Shown here: piece after piece, positions 1 through 6,615 of the stretch
Layout: each line of letters opens with the position of its first letter
Position numbering within the stretch: the stretch's first letter is position 1
From: an uncultured Oscillospiraceae bacterium
GTDB lineage: Bacteria; Bacillota; Clostridia; Oscillospirales; Oscillospiraceae
Assembly: GCA_910577805.1 (NCBI GenBank)
Contig: CAJTOE010000080.1
Location: forward strand, 1 to 11,029
Length of the DNA stretch: 11,029 bases
Direction of reading: 5' to 3'
Notes under the pieces: model-generated
Seen by the model: only the letters and a program-made list of their open reading frames with translations
Databases searched by the model: none
Told to the model about the DNA's origin: nothing
Program-made: the position numbers and the translations under genes

Positions 1-85
1 TGGGGGTGCTGGGGCTGCCGCAGGCCGCAAGGCCGAACAGCATTGCGCCCGTCAGGATGGCGGCAAGAGTTTTTCTCAGTTTCAT
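1..85 (-). CDS. lipoprotein, N-terminal fragment (runs off left edge)
   Basis: Reading the minus strand from the ATG at 85, the 28 visible codons begin MKLRKTLAAILTGAMLFG and continue LAACGSPSTP. This is a lipoprotein signal peptide: a positively charged start (K2, R4, K5), a hydrophobic core, and the lipobox LAAC with the lipidated cysteine at residue 22, followed by a Gly/Ser/Pro/Thr linker. A GGGAGG ribosome binding site precedes the ATG at a normal distance, and a near-consensus promoter lies further upstream. In Firmicutes such short Ser/Pro linkers after the lipobox are common in substrate-binding proteins of ABC transporters, but no mature domain is visible, so the function cannot be assigned. 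The gene is divergent from the SGNH hydrolase gene. Confidence 0.85.
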   Translation of the reverse strand, partial: MKLRKTLAAILTGAMLFGLAACGSPSTP

Positions 86-124
86 GTGTTGTGATCCTCC
101 CTTTTTAATTTTCGATAAAAACTT

Positions 125-142
125 ACGTTCTCGGTGGAACGT
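125..142. promoter_or_regulatory. inverted repeat, candidate operator in lipoprotein leader
   Basis: ACGTTC (125-130) and GAACGT (137-142) form a perfect 6-bp inverted repeat with a 6-base centre. It lies just downstream of the minus-strand -10 box at 153-158, so near the transcription start or in the early leader. This is the geometry of a dimeric repressor site, or of a small leader hairpin. The regulator is unknown. Confidence 0.35.
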
Positions 143-152
143 CACTGTACAA

Positions 153-181
153 ATTTTATAAAAATTTTTTCCTTTTGTCAA
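153..181 (-). promoter_or_regulatory. sigma-A type promoter for the lipoprotein gene
   Basis: On the minus strand TTGACA (176-181, perfect -35) is followed after exactly 17 bases by TAAAAT (153-158, 5 of 6 matches to the -10 box). The DNA around it is very AT-rich. The promoter points at the lipoprotein start at 85, leaving a leader of about 60 bases. Confidence 0.75.
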
Positions 182-261
182 TAGGAATTAAAAGCTTTTT
201 CACAATTCACAAAAAAAGAAAAGTTTTTTCTTTTTCAGCCCCAAAAACGGCCGCAAAAATC

Positions 262-289
262 TTGACAAATCAAGAAAATCTGATAGCCT
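262..289 (+). promoter_or_regulatory. possible promoter of the SGNH hydrolase gene
   Basis: TTGACA at 262-267 is a perfect -35 box, but the best -10 at normal spacing (TAGCCT, 284-289, 16-base spacer) matches at only three positions. The -35 lies inside a small inverted repeat (CTTGA-caaa-TCAAG, 261-274), and a palindrome GATAG-c-CTATC (282-292) overlaps the -10, which might be a repressor site. The start codon of the gene it would serve is about 55 bases downstream. Confidence 0.4.
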
Positions 290-348
290 ATCTATATGGG
301 CGAAATACACAAAAAATCCCATAAGGTTTTTTAAGGAGGCGTTCTGCT

Positions 349-1005
349 TTGAAAAAACACATCCTTTGTCTGGGGGACTCCAACACGCACGGCTACTGCG
401 CCGACCCCGCCGACTGTGCCGGCGGCGGCGACCGCTTCCACGAGAACGAACGCTGGACCTGCCGCCTGCAAAGCGCCCTGGGGGACGAGTACCTGGTGCT
501 GGAGGAGGGGCTGTCCGGCCGGACCACCGTGTTCCAGGACCCGCTGTACGAGGGGCTGGACGCGCTGCATTATCTGTGGCCCTGCCTGAAGAGCCATGAA
601 CCGCTGTCCCTGCTGATTATCATGCTGGGCACCAACGATGTGAAGCAGCGCTTAGGCGGGAACGCACATGAGATTGCGCTGGGGATGCGCCGCCTGATCC
701 AGAAGGCCCAGACCACCGACTGCTGGGGAAAGGGGAAGCCCAATATTTTGGTCATCGCCCCCCTGCCCATTGATAAGCGGATGGAGCAGAGCCCTGTGGC
801 GGACGAAATGGGCCTGGGGGCTGTGGAGAAGTCCCGGGAGCTGCCCGCCCATCTGGAGCGGATGGCGGCGGAAAACGGGGTCCACTTTTTGAACGCGGAG
901 ACGCTGGGGCTGGCGTACAATCACATTGATTTCATGCACCTGACCCGTGAGAGCCACGCGAAATTGGCGGCGGCGCTGGCGGAGATGGTCCGGGAGCTGA
1001 CTTGA
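349..1005 (+). CDS. SGNH/GDSL-family esterase (arylesterase/acyltransferase-like)
   Basis: A 218-residue cytoplasmic SGNH hydrolase, predicted to cleave small esters or move acyl groups. Block I is GDSNTHGY with catalytic Ser11. Block II is the EEGLSGRTT stretch with Gly55. Block III is MLGTND with oxyanion Asn96. Block V is DFMH with Asp194 and His197. The order, length and especially the EEGLSGRTT and IIMLGTND segments resemble the Mycobacterium smegmatis esterase/acyltransferase MsAcT subfamily (comparison from memory). There is no signal peptide. Translation starts at a TTG: AAGGAGG at 333-339 sits 9 bases upstream and no better ATG is near. The gene is divergent from a lipoprotein gene and followed by a GC-rich hairpin, so it is probably transcribed alone. 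The natural substrate is unknown. Confidence 0.88.
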   Translation: MKKHILCLGDSNTHGYCADPADCAGGGDRFHENERWTCRLQSALGDEYLVLEEGLSGRTTVFQDPLYEGLDALHYLWPCLKSHEPLSLLIIMLGTNDVKQRLGGNAHEIALGMRRLIQKAQTTDCWGKGKPNILVIAPLPIDKRMEQSPVADEMGLGAVEKSRELPAHLERMAAENGVHFLNAETLGLAYNHIDFMHLTRESHAKLAAALAEMVRELT

Positions 1006-1036
1006 GTTAGTTTGCTTTTGTTTATGATGGCACATG

Positions 1037-1067
1037 GGGCAGGGGCGGCCTTTGGCCGCCCCTGCCC
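1037..1067. repeat. perfect GC-rich hairpin, possible terminator
   Basis: Two 14-base arms, GGGCAGGGGCGGCC (1037-1050) and its exact complement (1054-1067), are separated by TTT. The hairpin lies 32 bases after the SGNH hydrolase stop codon. It has no T-tract, so it is not a textbook intrinsic terminator. It may still block RNA polymerase or protect the 3' end, or it may be a REP-like repeat. It ends 7 bases before the MITE-like element. Confidence 0.6.
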
Positions 1068-1074
1068 GGCGTTC

Positions 1075-1240
1075 TTCCCCCTCATCCGTCTGGCCTGCGG
1101 CCAGCCACCTTCCCCCGCCAGGGGGGAAGGTTTATCGGTGCGCCTACCGATACTACTGTGCAGTTATGCAAGTGCCAGTGTCTGAAGCCTTCCCCCTCAC
1201 GGGGGAAGGTGGCACGCGAAGCGTGACGGATGAGGGTGAA
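1075..1240. repeat. MITE-like palindromic intergenic element, 166 bp
   Basis: The outer 16 bases at 1075-1090 and 1225-1240 are inverted copies with one mismatch (TTCCCCCTCATCCGTC against TTCACCCTCATCCGTC). The symmetry continues inward: each arm has a small hairpin (TGGCC-tgc-GGCCA at 1091-1103; CACGC-gaa-GCGTG at 1213-1225), then the shared GCCACCTTCCCCC, then a CCTTCCCCC/GGGGGAAGG hairpin. A central hairpin ATCGGT/ACCGAT lies at 1134-1151. No protein of its own is apparent. The architecture fits a non-autonomous, RNA-foldable repeat of the kind found in many copies in Oscillospiraceae genomes; the copy number here cannot be known from one window. Confidence 0.75.
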
Positions 1241-1292
1241 ATGCGAAAGGCCGCGCCGCTTTACGAATTACACAGTTTCGGCATTTTCCCAC

Positions 1293-1321
1293 TTGTAATT
1301 TTCTCGGAAATAGAATACAAT
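1293..1321 (+). promoter_or_regulatory. promoter of the asp23/yloU-fakA operon
   Basis: TTGTAA (1293-1298) and TACAAT (1316-1321) are separated by exactly 17 bases. The -10 matches the consensus at five of six positions and the -35 at four. The start codon is 67 bases downstream. The promoter lies outside the palindromic element that precedes it. Confidence 0.6.
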
Positions 1322-1388
1322 AAAAAGCAACAGAGCATCCGTATCTCAAAATCTCAAATCCCCGGAGGGAAAGGAAGGTGCCCCAATT

Positions 1389-1736
1389 ATGAAGCTTGCC
1401 AACGAGCTGGGCGAAATCCGCATCAGCAGCGAGGTATTCACCGCCATCACCGGCGCCGCCGCCACCAACTGCTACGGCGTGAAGGGTATGGCGGTCCGTT
1501 CCAAAACAGACGGCCTGGTCCACCTGCTCAAGCGGGAGTCCATGGCCAAGGGTGTGAAGGTCTTTTATAACGAGGACTCCACCGTCTCCATCGAGCTGCA
1601 TATCATCGTGGAAAACGGCGTGAATCTGGTGGCCGTGTGCAGCTCCATCATGAGCGAGGTGCGTTACGTGGTCAGCACCACCACCGGCGTGCAGGTCCAG
1701 TCGGTGGACGTGTACGTGGACTCCATGCGGTTTTAA
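1389..1736 (+). CDS. yloU: Asp23/Gls24 family envelope stress protein (YloU-like)
   Basis: A 115-residue single-domain Asp23/Gls24 protein. The family pattern is clear: an N-terminal strand (GEIRISSEVFTAI), the central VKGMAVRS segment, a mid strand (VSIELHIIVENGVN), and the C-terminal VQSVDVYVDSMRF, where the family usually reads 'V.V.V.gv.f'. Asp23 proteins are small, abundant and envelope-associated in Firmicutes; their biochemical role is not settled. There is no membrane segment, so it probably acts as a soluble or membrane-anchored partner. The ATG at 1389 has AAGGAAGG (1371-1378) 10 bases upstream. Only 27 bases separate its stop from the fakA start, so the two form an operon, an arrangement conserved across Firmicutes (yloU-yloV in Bacillus subtilis). 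Confidence 0.9.
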   Translation: MKLANELGEIRISSEVFTAITGAAATNCYGVKGMAVRSKTDGLVHLLKRESMAKGVKVFYNEDSTVSIELHIIVENGVNLVAVCSSIMSEVRYVVSTTTGVQVQSVDVYVDSMRF

Positions 1737-1763
1737 TCCCACTGAGAAAGGAAATTGCCCGAT

Positions 1764-3452
1764 ATGGTACAGAACATTGACGCTGCGGCCTTTCAAAAGA
1801 TGGTGATCCACGCCGCCGCCGCCCTGAACGCCCAAAAGCAGGCCATCAACGACTTGAACGTATTCCCGGTGCCCGACGGGGACACCGGCACGAATATGGG
1901 CCTGACCATCGGCTGCGCCGCCGCCGAGCTGAAAAAGAAATCCCACGACGCAGTGGGCCAAGCCGCCCAGACCACCGCCTCCGCCCTTCTGCGGGGCGCG
2001 CGGGGAAACTCCGGCGTGATCCTGTCCCTGCTGTTCCGGGGCTTCGCCAAGGCCATCAAGGACCGTACAGAGATCGACGGCCGGGATCTGGCCATCGCCC
2101 TGGACTTTGGTGTGGCCGCCGCCTATAAGGCGGTGATGAAGCCCGCCGAGGGCACCATTCTGACGGTGTCCCGGATGGCCGCGGCCTGCGCCGCCGGCGC
2201 CGCCCGTGAGGACGGCGGCATCGAATTTGTCCTGCAAGCCGCCATCGAGGAGGCGGAAAGCGCCCTGGCGGACACCATGGAGCAGAACCCGGTGCTGAAA
2301 AAAGCCGGCGTCATCGACGCGGGCGGCAAGGGATTTGTTGTCATCCTCCAGGGAATGCTGGACAGCCTCCGGGGCCTGCCCATGCCCGCGCTGGCCGAGG
2401 AAAAGGAGGAGCCTGCCGGAAAGGCCGACTTCGAGGCGGTCAACGTGGAAGACATCACCTTTGCCTTTGATACAGTATTTATCGTGCGTAAGCTGGAGGA
2501 AAATCAGGATATGGAGCCTTTCCGGGCTTACCTGAACTCCATCGGCGACAGCCTGGTGATCGGCGAGGACGACGAGGCCTTTAAAGTCCACGTCCATACG
2601 AACACCCCCGGCAGCGCCCTCAGCGAGGCCCAGAAGTACGGCACTCTGGAGCTGGCCAAGATCGAGAACATGCGCACCCAGGCGGAAGATTTGGCCGCCG
2701 GAAAGCACGTACAGAGTACCGACGACCTGGAGGCCGTGGAAGCCGAGCTGGAGGAGGGCATGTCCGCCGCTCCCGCCAAGGCTGCTCCGGAAAAACCCTA
2801 CGGCTTTGTGACCGTGTGCGCCGGAGACGGAATGGCCGCGGTTTTTAAGGACTTAGGCGTGGACGGCATCGTGTCCGGCGGACAGAGCATGAACCCCTCC
2901 ACCCAGGACATTTTACGGGAAATCGACAAGACCCCCGCCGAGACGGTCTACGTCCTGCCCAACAACAAGAACATCATTATGGCGGCGGAGCAGTGCATCC
3001 CCCTGTGTGAGGACAAGAAGGTGGTGGTCATCCCCACCAAGACGGTCCCCCAGGGCATTGCCGCGATGATGGCTGTGGACCCGGACGCCCCGGAAGGGGA
3101 CAACACCTCCGCTATGACCGAGGCCCTGAGCCGGGTGGCTACCTCCGAGATCACCTATGCCGCGCGGGACTCCGATTTTGACGGCTTCGACATCAAGCAG
3201 GGCGACTATCTGGCCCTGGTGGAGCATCAGCTGTTCGGCACGGACCAGGACCTGGACGCGCTGCTGGACCGTCTGGCCAACGCCCCCGCCCAGCAGGACG
3301 CGGAGTTTATCTCCATCTTCTACGGCGCGGACGTGACCGAGGAGGAGGCCCAAAAGACAGCGGATATTTTCAGCCAGGCCTGCCCCGGCGCGGAGGTTAC
3401 CCTCCTGCGGGGCGGACAGCCGGTCTATTACTATATGATTTCTGCGGAATAA
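1764..3452 (+). CDS. fakA: fatty acid kinase subunit FakA (YloV, DAK2 domain protein)
   Basis: A 562-residue ATP-dependent kinase subunit that, with a fatty-acid-carrying FakB (DegV) protein, makes acyl phosphate for phospholipid synthesis. The N-terminal DhaL/DAK2 nucleotide domain (about 1-200) has the metal-binding motif VPDGDTGTNM, with Asp38, Asp40 and Asn44, and the helix GARGNSGVILS near 78-88. The middle domain has the conserved VHVHT (His276, His278), the FakA metal site. A Glu/Ala-rich linker (about 315-345) leads to the C-terminal FakB-interacting domain, starting YGFVTVCAGDGM and containing SGGQSMNPSTQDIL. The start is placed at the ATG at 1764 rather than the in-frame TTG at 1755: AAGGAA (1748-1753) is 10 bases from the ATG but almost touches the TTG, and the ATG puts the metal-binding aspartates where the family has them. 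No fakB or recG is adjacent. Confidence 0.92.
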   Translation: MVQNIDAAAFQKMVIHAAAALNAQKQAINDLNVFPVPDGDTGTNMGLTIGCAAAELKKKSHDAVGQAAQTTASALLRGARGNSGVILSLLFRGFAKAIKDRTEIDGRDLAIALDFGVAAAYKAVMKPAEGTILTVSRMAAACAAGAAREDGGIEFVLQAAIEEAESALADTMEQNPVLKKAGVIDAGGKGFVVILQGMLDSLRGLPMPALAEEKEEPAGKADFEAVNVEDITFAFDTVFIVRKLEENQDMEPFRAYLNSIGDSLVIGEDDEAFKVHVHTNTPGSALSEAQKYGTLELAKIENMRTQAEDLAAGKHVQSTDDLEAVEAELEEGMSAAPAKAAPEKPYGFVTVCAGDGMAAVFKDLGVDGIVSGGQSMNPSTQDILREIDKTPAETVYVLPNNKNIIMAAEQCIPLCEDKKVVVIPTKTVPQGIAAMMAVDPDAPEGDNTSAMTEALSRVATSEITYAARDSDFDGFDIKQGDYLALVEHQLFGTDQDLDALLDRLANAPAQQDAEFISIFYGADVTEEEAQKTADIFSQACPGAEVTLLRGGQPVYYYMISAE

Positions 3453-3484
3453 AGAAAAAAGCCAGCGTACGCTGGCTTTTTTCT
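3453..3484. terminator. bidirectional terminator shared by fakA and spoIIE
   Basis: The 32-bp perfect palindrome has a core GCCAGCGTACGCTGGC (3461-3476), a run of six A on the left and six T on the right, so it reads as an intrinsic terminator on both strands. It begins directly after the fakA stop (3450-3452), and its last base is the first base of the spoIIE stop codon (complement of 3484-3486). One structure therefore ends both convergent genes. Confidence 0.93.
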
Positions 3485-5805
3485 TATCTTTTTCCAATCT
3501 TCACCGCCAGAGCGGTCCGGTCGTCGGTGGCCCCCTCCGGGGTCTGGGTGATCAGGCTTGCCGCCAGCTCCTTGGGGCTTTGGCCGTCAAATTGCAGCAG
3601 CCGGTCCCGCAGCCATTGATCGTCCTGCGTGCCTACGATGCCGTCGCTGACCATCAGCACGCAGTCCCCCGGCTCCAGCTTCAGCAGCGTTTTGTCCGGC
3701 CGGACCTGCTCGCCGCTGTCCAGCCCCGCCGGGAGCGAGGTCCCCGTCAGGCGGCGTACCTGGCTCCCCTTCCGGATGTAGGTGGGCGCGGCGCCGAATT
3801 TGTACAAAACGCTCTCCCCGTTGAACAGGTCCACCTGGAGCAGGTCCACGGTGGTGAAGCCGGTCTCGCCCCGCAGGGCCAGCGCCGCGTTCAGGGTGAG
3901 CAGGGCATGTTCCGTCTCCACCCCGGCCTGCAAGAACTGCTCCAGCAGCCGCACCGCAAGGGCGCTCTCCCGGTTTGCCTCCGGGCCGCTGCCCATGCCG
4001 TCGCACAGCAGGACGCATAAAGTCCCGTCCTGGCGCTTGAAGCAGGTTCCCGCGTCGCCGCTGACCGTCTCGCCGGATTTTTTCCGGGCGGCGACCCCGG
4101 CCACCGCCACCAGGGGCTCCAGCTGGACCAAACTCACCCGGCCCGGCTCCGTCTCGTCGGGCCGCAGAAGGACCCCAAGCGCCTGGGACAGCTTGTCCAC
4201 CTCCTCCGTCTGCTCCAGGACCTGGCTGTTTTTGCCGGAAATCTCCACGCGCAGCCGCCCCCGGCCGTCCCGGAAGGCCCCGCAGCCAGCCTCCACCCCC
4301 AGACCGGCCAGGTGCTGGCGCAGACGGCGTTCCAGCATCGGCTCCGGGGCCAGCTCCTCGCCCAGCTCCACCGCCGCGCGCTCCAGCAGGCTGGACATCT
4401 CGGCGTACTGCCGGCACACCGCGGCCCGGCTCTCCTGGATGCGGCTGTTGTACTGCTGCCGGTAGCGCAGGGCGGTGAGTTCCTCGTTTACCGCCGACAG
4501 AAAGGCCGGGAAGTGCAGGCACCGGTCGGAAAAATATTGGGGAAAATCCGCCGGTTCGCCCCGGCCCCGGTCCAGCATGGGGGCGGTCGCGTCGTTGAGG
4601 GCGTTGAACGTGGTGACATAATCCCGGTCCCAGCACCCGGCCTGGAGAGAACATTTTTTGCAGATGCGGGAAGCCGCCCGGTCAAAGACCATGGCGATAT
4701 CGTTGTCGTTTTTGGGGGCCTGAAACGCCCCTTGCAGAGAGTCGTACAGGGTACGAAAGGCCCCCGCCGCGTCCCGCAGCCGCCGCCCCACCCGGAAGGG
4801 CGCACCCAGGTCGGTGACGCTCTGTCCCCTGGGGGCCAGCAGGAGGGTGAGCCGCTTGAGGCGCTTTTGGGGCAGGGCCAGAAACAGGGCGCAGCCCGCG
4901 CAGGCCTCAAAGAGCAGGGACAGGGGAAGGCCGTTGTCCCAGGTCCACAGCGCCGCCCCCAGCATGGCTCCGCCGCAGGCCAGTGCCGCCGGGATACGGC
5001 CTCTGCCCCGGCAGCAGCCCGCCGCCAGACCGGCCAGGCCATAGGACATGGCGTAGACCGGAGTGCCCATAGCCGCCAGGTCCAGGGCCAGCCCAATGGA
5101 TACCCCCGCCAGCGCTCCGGTCCCCGGACCGCCCAGCCACCCCGCCGCCCCCAAGCAGGCCGCAGCCAGGATGCGGCCCAGGGAGATTTCCTTATAGAGG
5201 TACAGGCTGGACAGAGAGGCCAGCAGCGCGCACAGGAGGATCAGCAGGCCCACCCGGCGCTCCGGGGCCAGCAGGCGGTCCCCGCGCCCGGTGCGGATGG
5301 GGGTGAGGACCATGCGGAAGCCCCAGGCGCCCCCGATGGTCAGGACGATTTCGGTCAGGAAATAGATGACGTCCACCGTCCGCCAGCCCTGCTGGGACAG
5401 GTACACAAAGCCGGTGCAGGCGTTCATTGCTCCCGCCACCAGGGGCATGGCCCAGGGGCCCCGCAGGAGTTTTATGTCATAAAAGGCGAAGCCCACGGCG
5501 AAGGTCAAAATCGCCGCCGCCGCGTAGCGCAGGCCGTCGGAGAAGCCCAGCAGGGTCATATAGCCGAAGCAGGCCCCGGACAGCGCCGCCGCGCCGCATA
5601 GCCCCGACCCGGAGGCTCCCGCCATCGCCACCCCGAAGGGGGCGTACTGTCCCAGCACCACCGCCCCCGACAGCACCGATGAGAGCAGCACATGGATCAA
5701 TACGTCCGCGCTGCGCAGAAGGGCGGTAAAATCCCCCGGTGTGTGTTCGGTCCGTTTTTTCGTCCTGGTGGACCGCGCTTTCCAGTTTTGCTCCATTTGC
5801 TCCAT
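3484..5805 (-). CDS. spoIIE: stage II sporulation protein E (membrane PP2C phosphatase)
   Basis: SpoIIE dephosphorylates the anti-sigma factor antagonist SpoIIAA at the division septum and so activates sigma-F in the forespore. The 773-residue product (about 827 in B. subtilis) has a charged N-terminus, then many hydrophobic membrane segments from about 32 to 310, a cytoplasmic regulatory region including the cysteine motif CKKCSLQAGCW (382-392), and a C-terminal PP2C domain. The metal-binding acidic residues are all present: SGDAGTCF (Asp584), CDGMGSG (Asp602), VSDGIVG (Asp721) and TDDRTAL (Asp761/762). I start at the ATG at 5805, which has AAAGGAGG (5816-5823) upstream; the 37 extra codons available further upstream look non-coding (Pro/Ser-rich, hairpin-derived). 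An ATG three codons in is an alternative. The gene converges on fakA and diverges from sigK. Confidence 0.95.
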   Translation of the reverse strand: MEQMEQNWKARSTRTKKRTEHTPGDFTALLRSADVLIHVLLSSVLSGAVVLGQYAPFGVAMAGASGSGLCGAAALSGACFGYMTLLGFSDGLRYAAAAILTFAVGFAFYDIKLLRGPWAMPLVAGAMNACTGFVYLSQQGWRTVDVIYFLTEIVLTIGGAWGFRMVLTPIRTGRGDRLLAPERRVGLLILLCALLASLSSLYLYKEISLGRILAAACLGAAGWLGGPGTGALAGVSIGLALDLAAMGTPVYAMSYGLAGLAAGCCRGRGRIPAALACGGAMLGAALWTWDNGLPLSLLFEACAGCALFLALPQKRLKRLTLLLAPRGQSVTDLGAPFRVGRRLRDAAGAFRTLYDSLQGAFQAPKNDNDIAMVFDRAASRICKKCSLQAGCWDRDYVTTFNALNDATAPMLDRGRGEPADFPQYFSDRCLHFPAFLSAVNEELTALRYRQQYNSRIQESRAAVCRQYAEMSSLLERAAVELGEELAPEPMLERRLRQHLAGLGVEAGCGAFRDGRGRLRVEISGKNSQVLEQTEEVDKLSQALGVLLRPDETEPGRVSLVQLEPLVAVAGVAARKKSGETVSGDAGTCFKRQDGTLCVLLCDGMGSGPEANRESALAVRLLEQFLQAGVETEHALLTLNAALALRGETGFTTVDLLQVDLFNGESVLYKFGAAPTYIRKGSQVRRLTGTSLPAGLDSGEQVRPDKTLLKLEPGDCVLMVSDGIVGTQDDQWLRDRLLQFDGQSPKELAASLITQTPEGATDDRTALAVKIGKR

Positions 5806-5815
5806 GCTCCGCAAG

Positions 5816-5861
5816 CCTCCTTTGTCAAGCCTCCCCCAGGGGGGAGAGTTTCCCCATTGTA
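5816..5861 (-). promoter_or_regulatory. spoIIE leader: -10 box, GC hairpin and Shine-Dalgarno
   Basis: On the minus strand TACAAT (5856-5861) is a good -10 box, but no recognisable -35 lies 16-18 bases further up. That would fit an activator-dependent promoter; in B. subtilis spoIIE depends on Spo0A. The leader then holds a hairpin CTCCCC/GGGGAG (5831-5846) only 7 bases from the Shine-Dalgarno AAAGGAGG (5816-5823). GGAGGCTTG occurs twice, once in the hairpin arm and once at the ribosome binding site, so the C-rich arm could pair with either. Confidence 0.4.
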
Positions 5862-5964
5862 TCCCAGAATGTGGAAAAAACGGGTCGGAACAGGGAGGGG
5901 GAGAACAATTTTGCAAAGAATAGGGACGTGCCGGCGGGGAATAGAGTGGACTGGAGGTGTTTTT

Positions 5965-6609
5965 ATGTTATCGCCCGCAATCTATCTGGTTTTGAACGGC
6001 CTGTTTTTCACCCTGCGCCTGTCCGGCGGCGGGTCCTTCCCCCGGCCCCTGAAGGCGGAGGAGGAGCGGATGTATCTGGAGCGCTGCGCCCAGGGGGATT
6101 TGGAGGCCCGGAATGTGCTGGTGGAGCACAATTTGCGGCTGGTGGCCCATATCGTCAAAAAATATTACGCCCAGACCGGCGACCAGGACGATCTGATCTC
6201 CATCGGGACCATCGGCCTTATTAAAGGTATCTCGACCTTCAAGGCGGATAAGAATGTCCGCCTGGCTACTTACGCCAGCCGGTGCATCGAGAACGAAATT
6301 TTGATGCACTTCCGGTCCCAGCGCAAGCTCCAGGGGGAGGTGTCCCTGGCCGACACCCTGGAGGCCGGCGGGGAGGACGGGTCCCTGTCCCTGATGGACG
6401 TGATCGCGGTGGACGACGATATGCTGGAGCAGCTGAGTACCAGGGACGCCTGCGTCCAGGTGCGGAAATGCGTGGACTCCTGCCTGACCGCACGGGAACG
6501 GGAGATCGTATGCCTGCGCTACGGGCTGGACGGACGGGTCCCCCAGACCCAGCGGGAGATCGCCTCCCGGTGCGGCATCAGCCGGTCTTACGTATCCCGC
6601 CGCGCTTAA
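5965..6609 (+). pseudogene. sigK: pro-sigma-K sporulation sigma factor, 3' end missing
   Basis: Mother-cell sigma factor of late sporulation. The 214-residue frame starts at the ATG at 5965 (GGAGG 5953-5957, 7 bases upstream). It has the hydrophobic pro-sequence (about 1-20) ending in the family's SFPRPL boundary, region 2 with VEHNLRLVAHIVKKY, DDLISIGTIGLIKGI (76-89) and ATYASRCIENEILMHF, and region 4 with LTAREREIV and the helix-turn-helix TQREIASRCGISRSYVSR (195-212). It then ends RA-stop. Family members continue after YVSR with IEKRAL or similar and are about 25 residues longer (241 in B. subtilis). Neither other frame past 6600 gives that ending, so this is a break rather than a single-base frameshift. 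It may be the 5' half of a gene split by a skin-like element and rebuilt by excision, or a dead fragment. The pro-sequence implies SpoIVFB-type processing. Confidence 0.85.
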
Positions 6610-6615
6610 TGTAAA

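Noticed and set aside
213..235. A/T inverted repeat AAAAAGAAAA-gtt-TTTTCTTTTT between the divergent genes
   Set aside because: It is a homopolymer-like A/T symmetry, easily produced by base composition, and there is no gene end here for it to terminate.
1197..2708. Very long minus-strand open frame (503 codons) opposite asp23 and fakA
   Set aside because: It is a shadow of GC-rich codon bias: its translation is His/Gly-rich without domains, while the plus strand carries two clear conserved proteins with ribosome binding sites and a promoter.
4312..5601. 429-codon plus-strand frame opposite spoIIE
   Set aside because: Low-complexity Gln/Arg/Gly/Pro translation with no motif, lying entirely across the confidently identified spoIIE gene.
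5821..5829. TTTGTCAAG, close to a Spo0A box
   Set aside because: It overlaps the spoIIE Shine-Dalgarno region, downstream of the likely transcription start, so an activator role is improbable. One near match in this length could be chance.
5806..5916. 37-codon N-terminal extension of spoIIE
   Set aside because: The extension is Pro/Ser/Gly-rich, encoded partly by the leader hairpin, and has no ribosome binding site, whereas the ATG at 5805 has AAAGGAGG upstream.
5692..5964. Upstream extension of the sigK frame
   Set aside because: The frame is open upstream but would overlap the spoIIE start. The GGAGG-preceded ATG at 5965 matches the expected start of the pro-sequence.
6600..6614. Simple one-base frameshift or sequencing error as the cause of the sigK truncation
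   Set aside because: The two other frames after 6600 read YPAALNVNDARKAL and RIPPRLM-stop. Neither gives the conserved IEKRAL-type ending, so shifting frame does not restore the gene.
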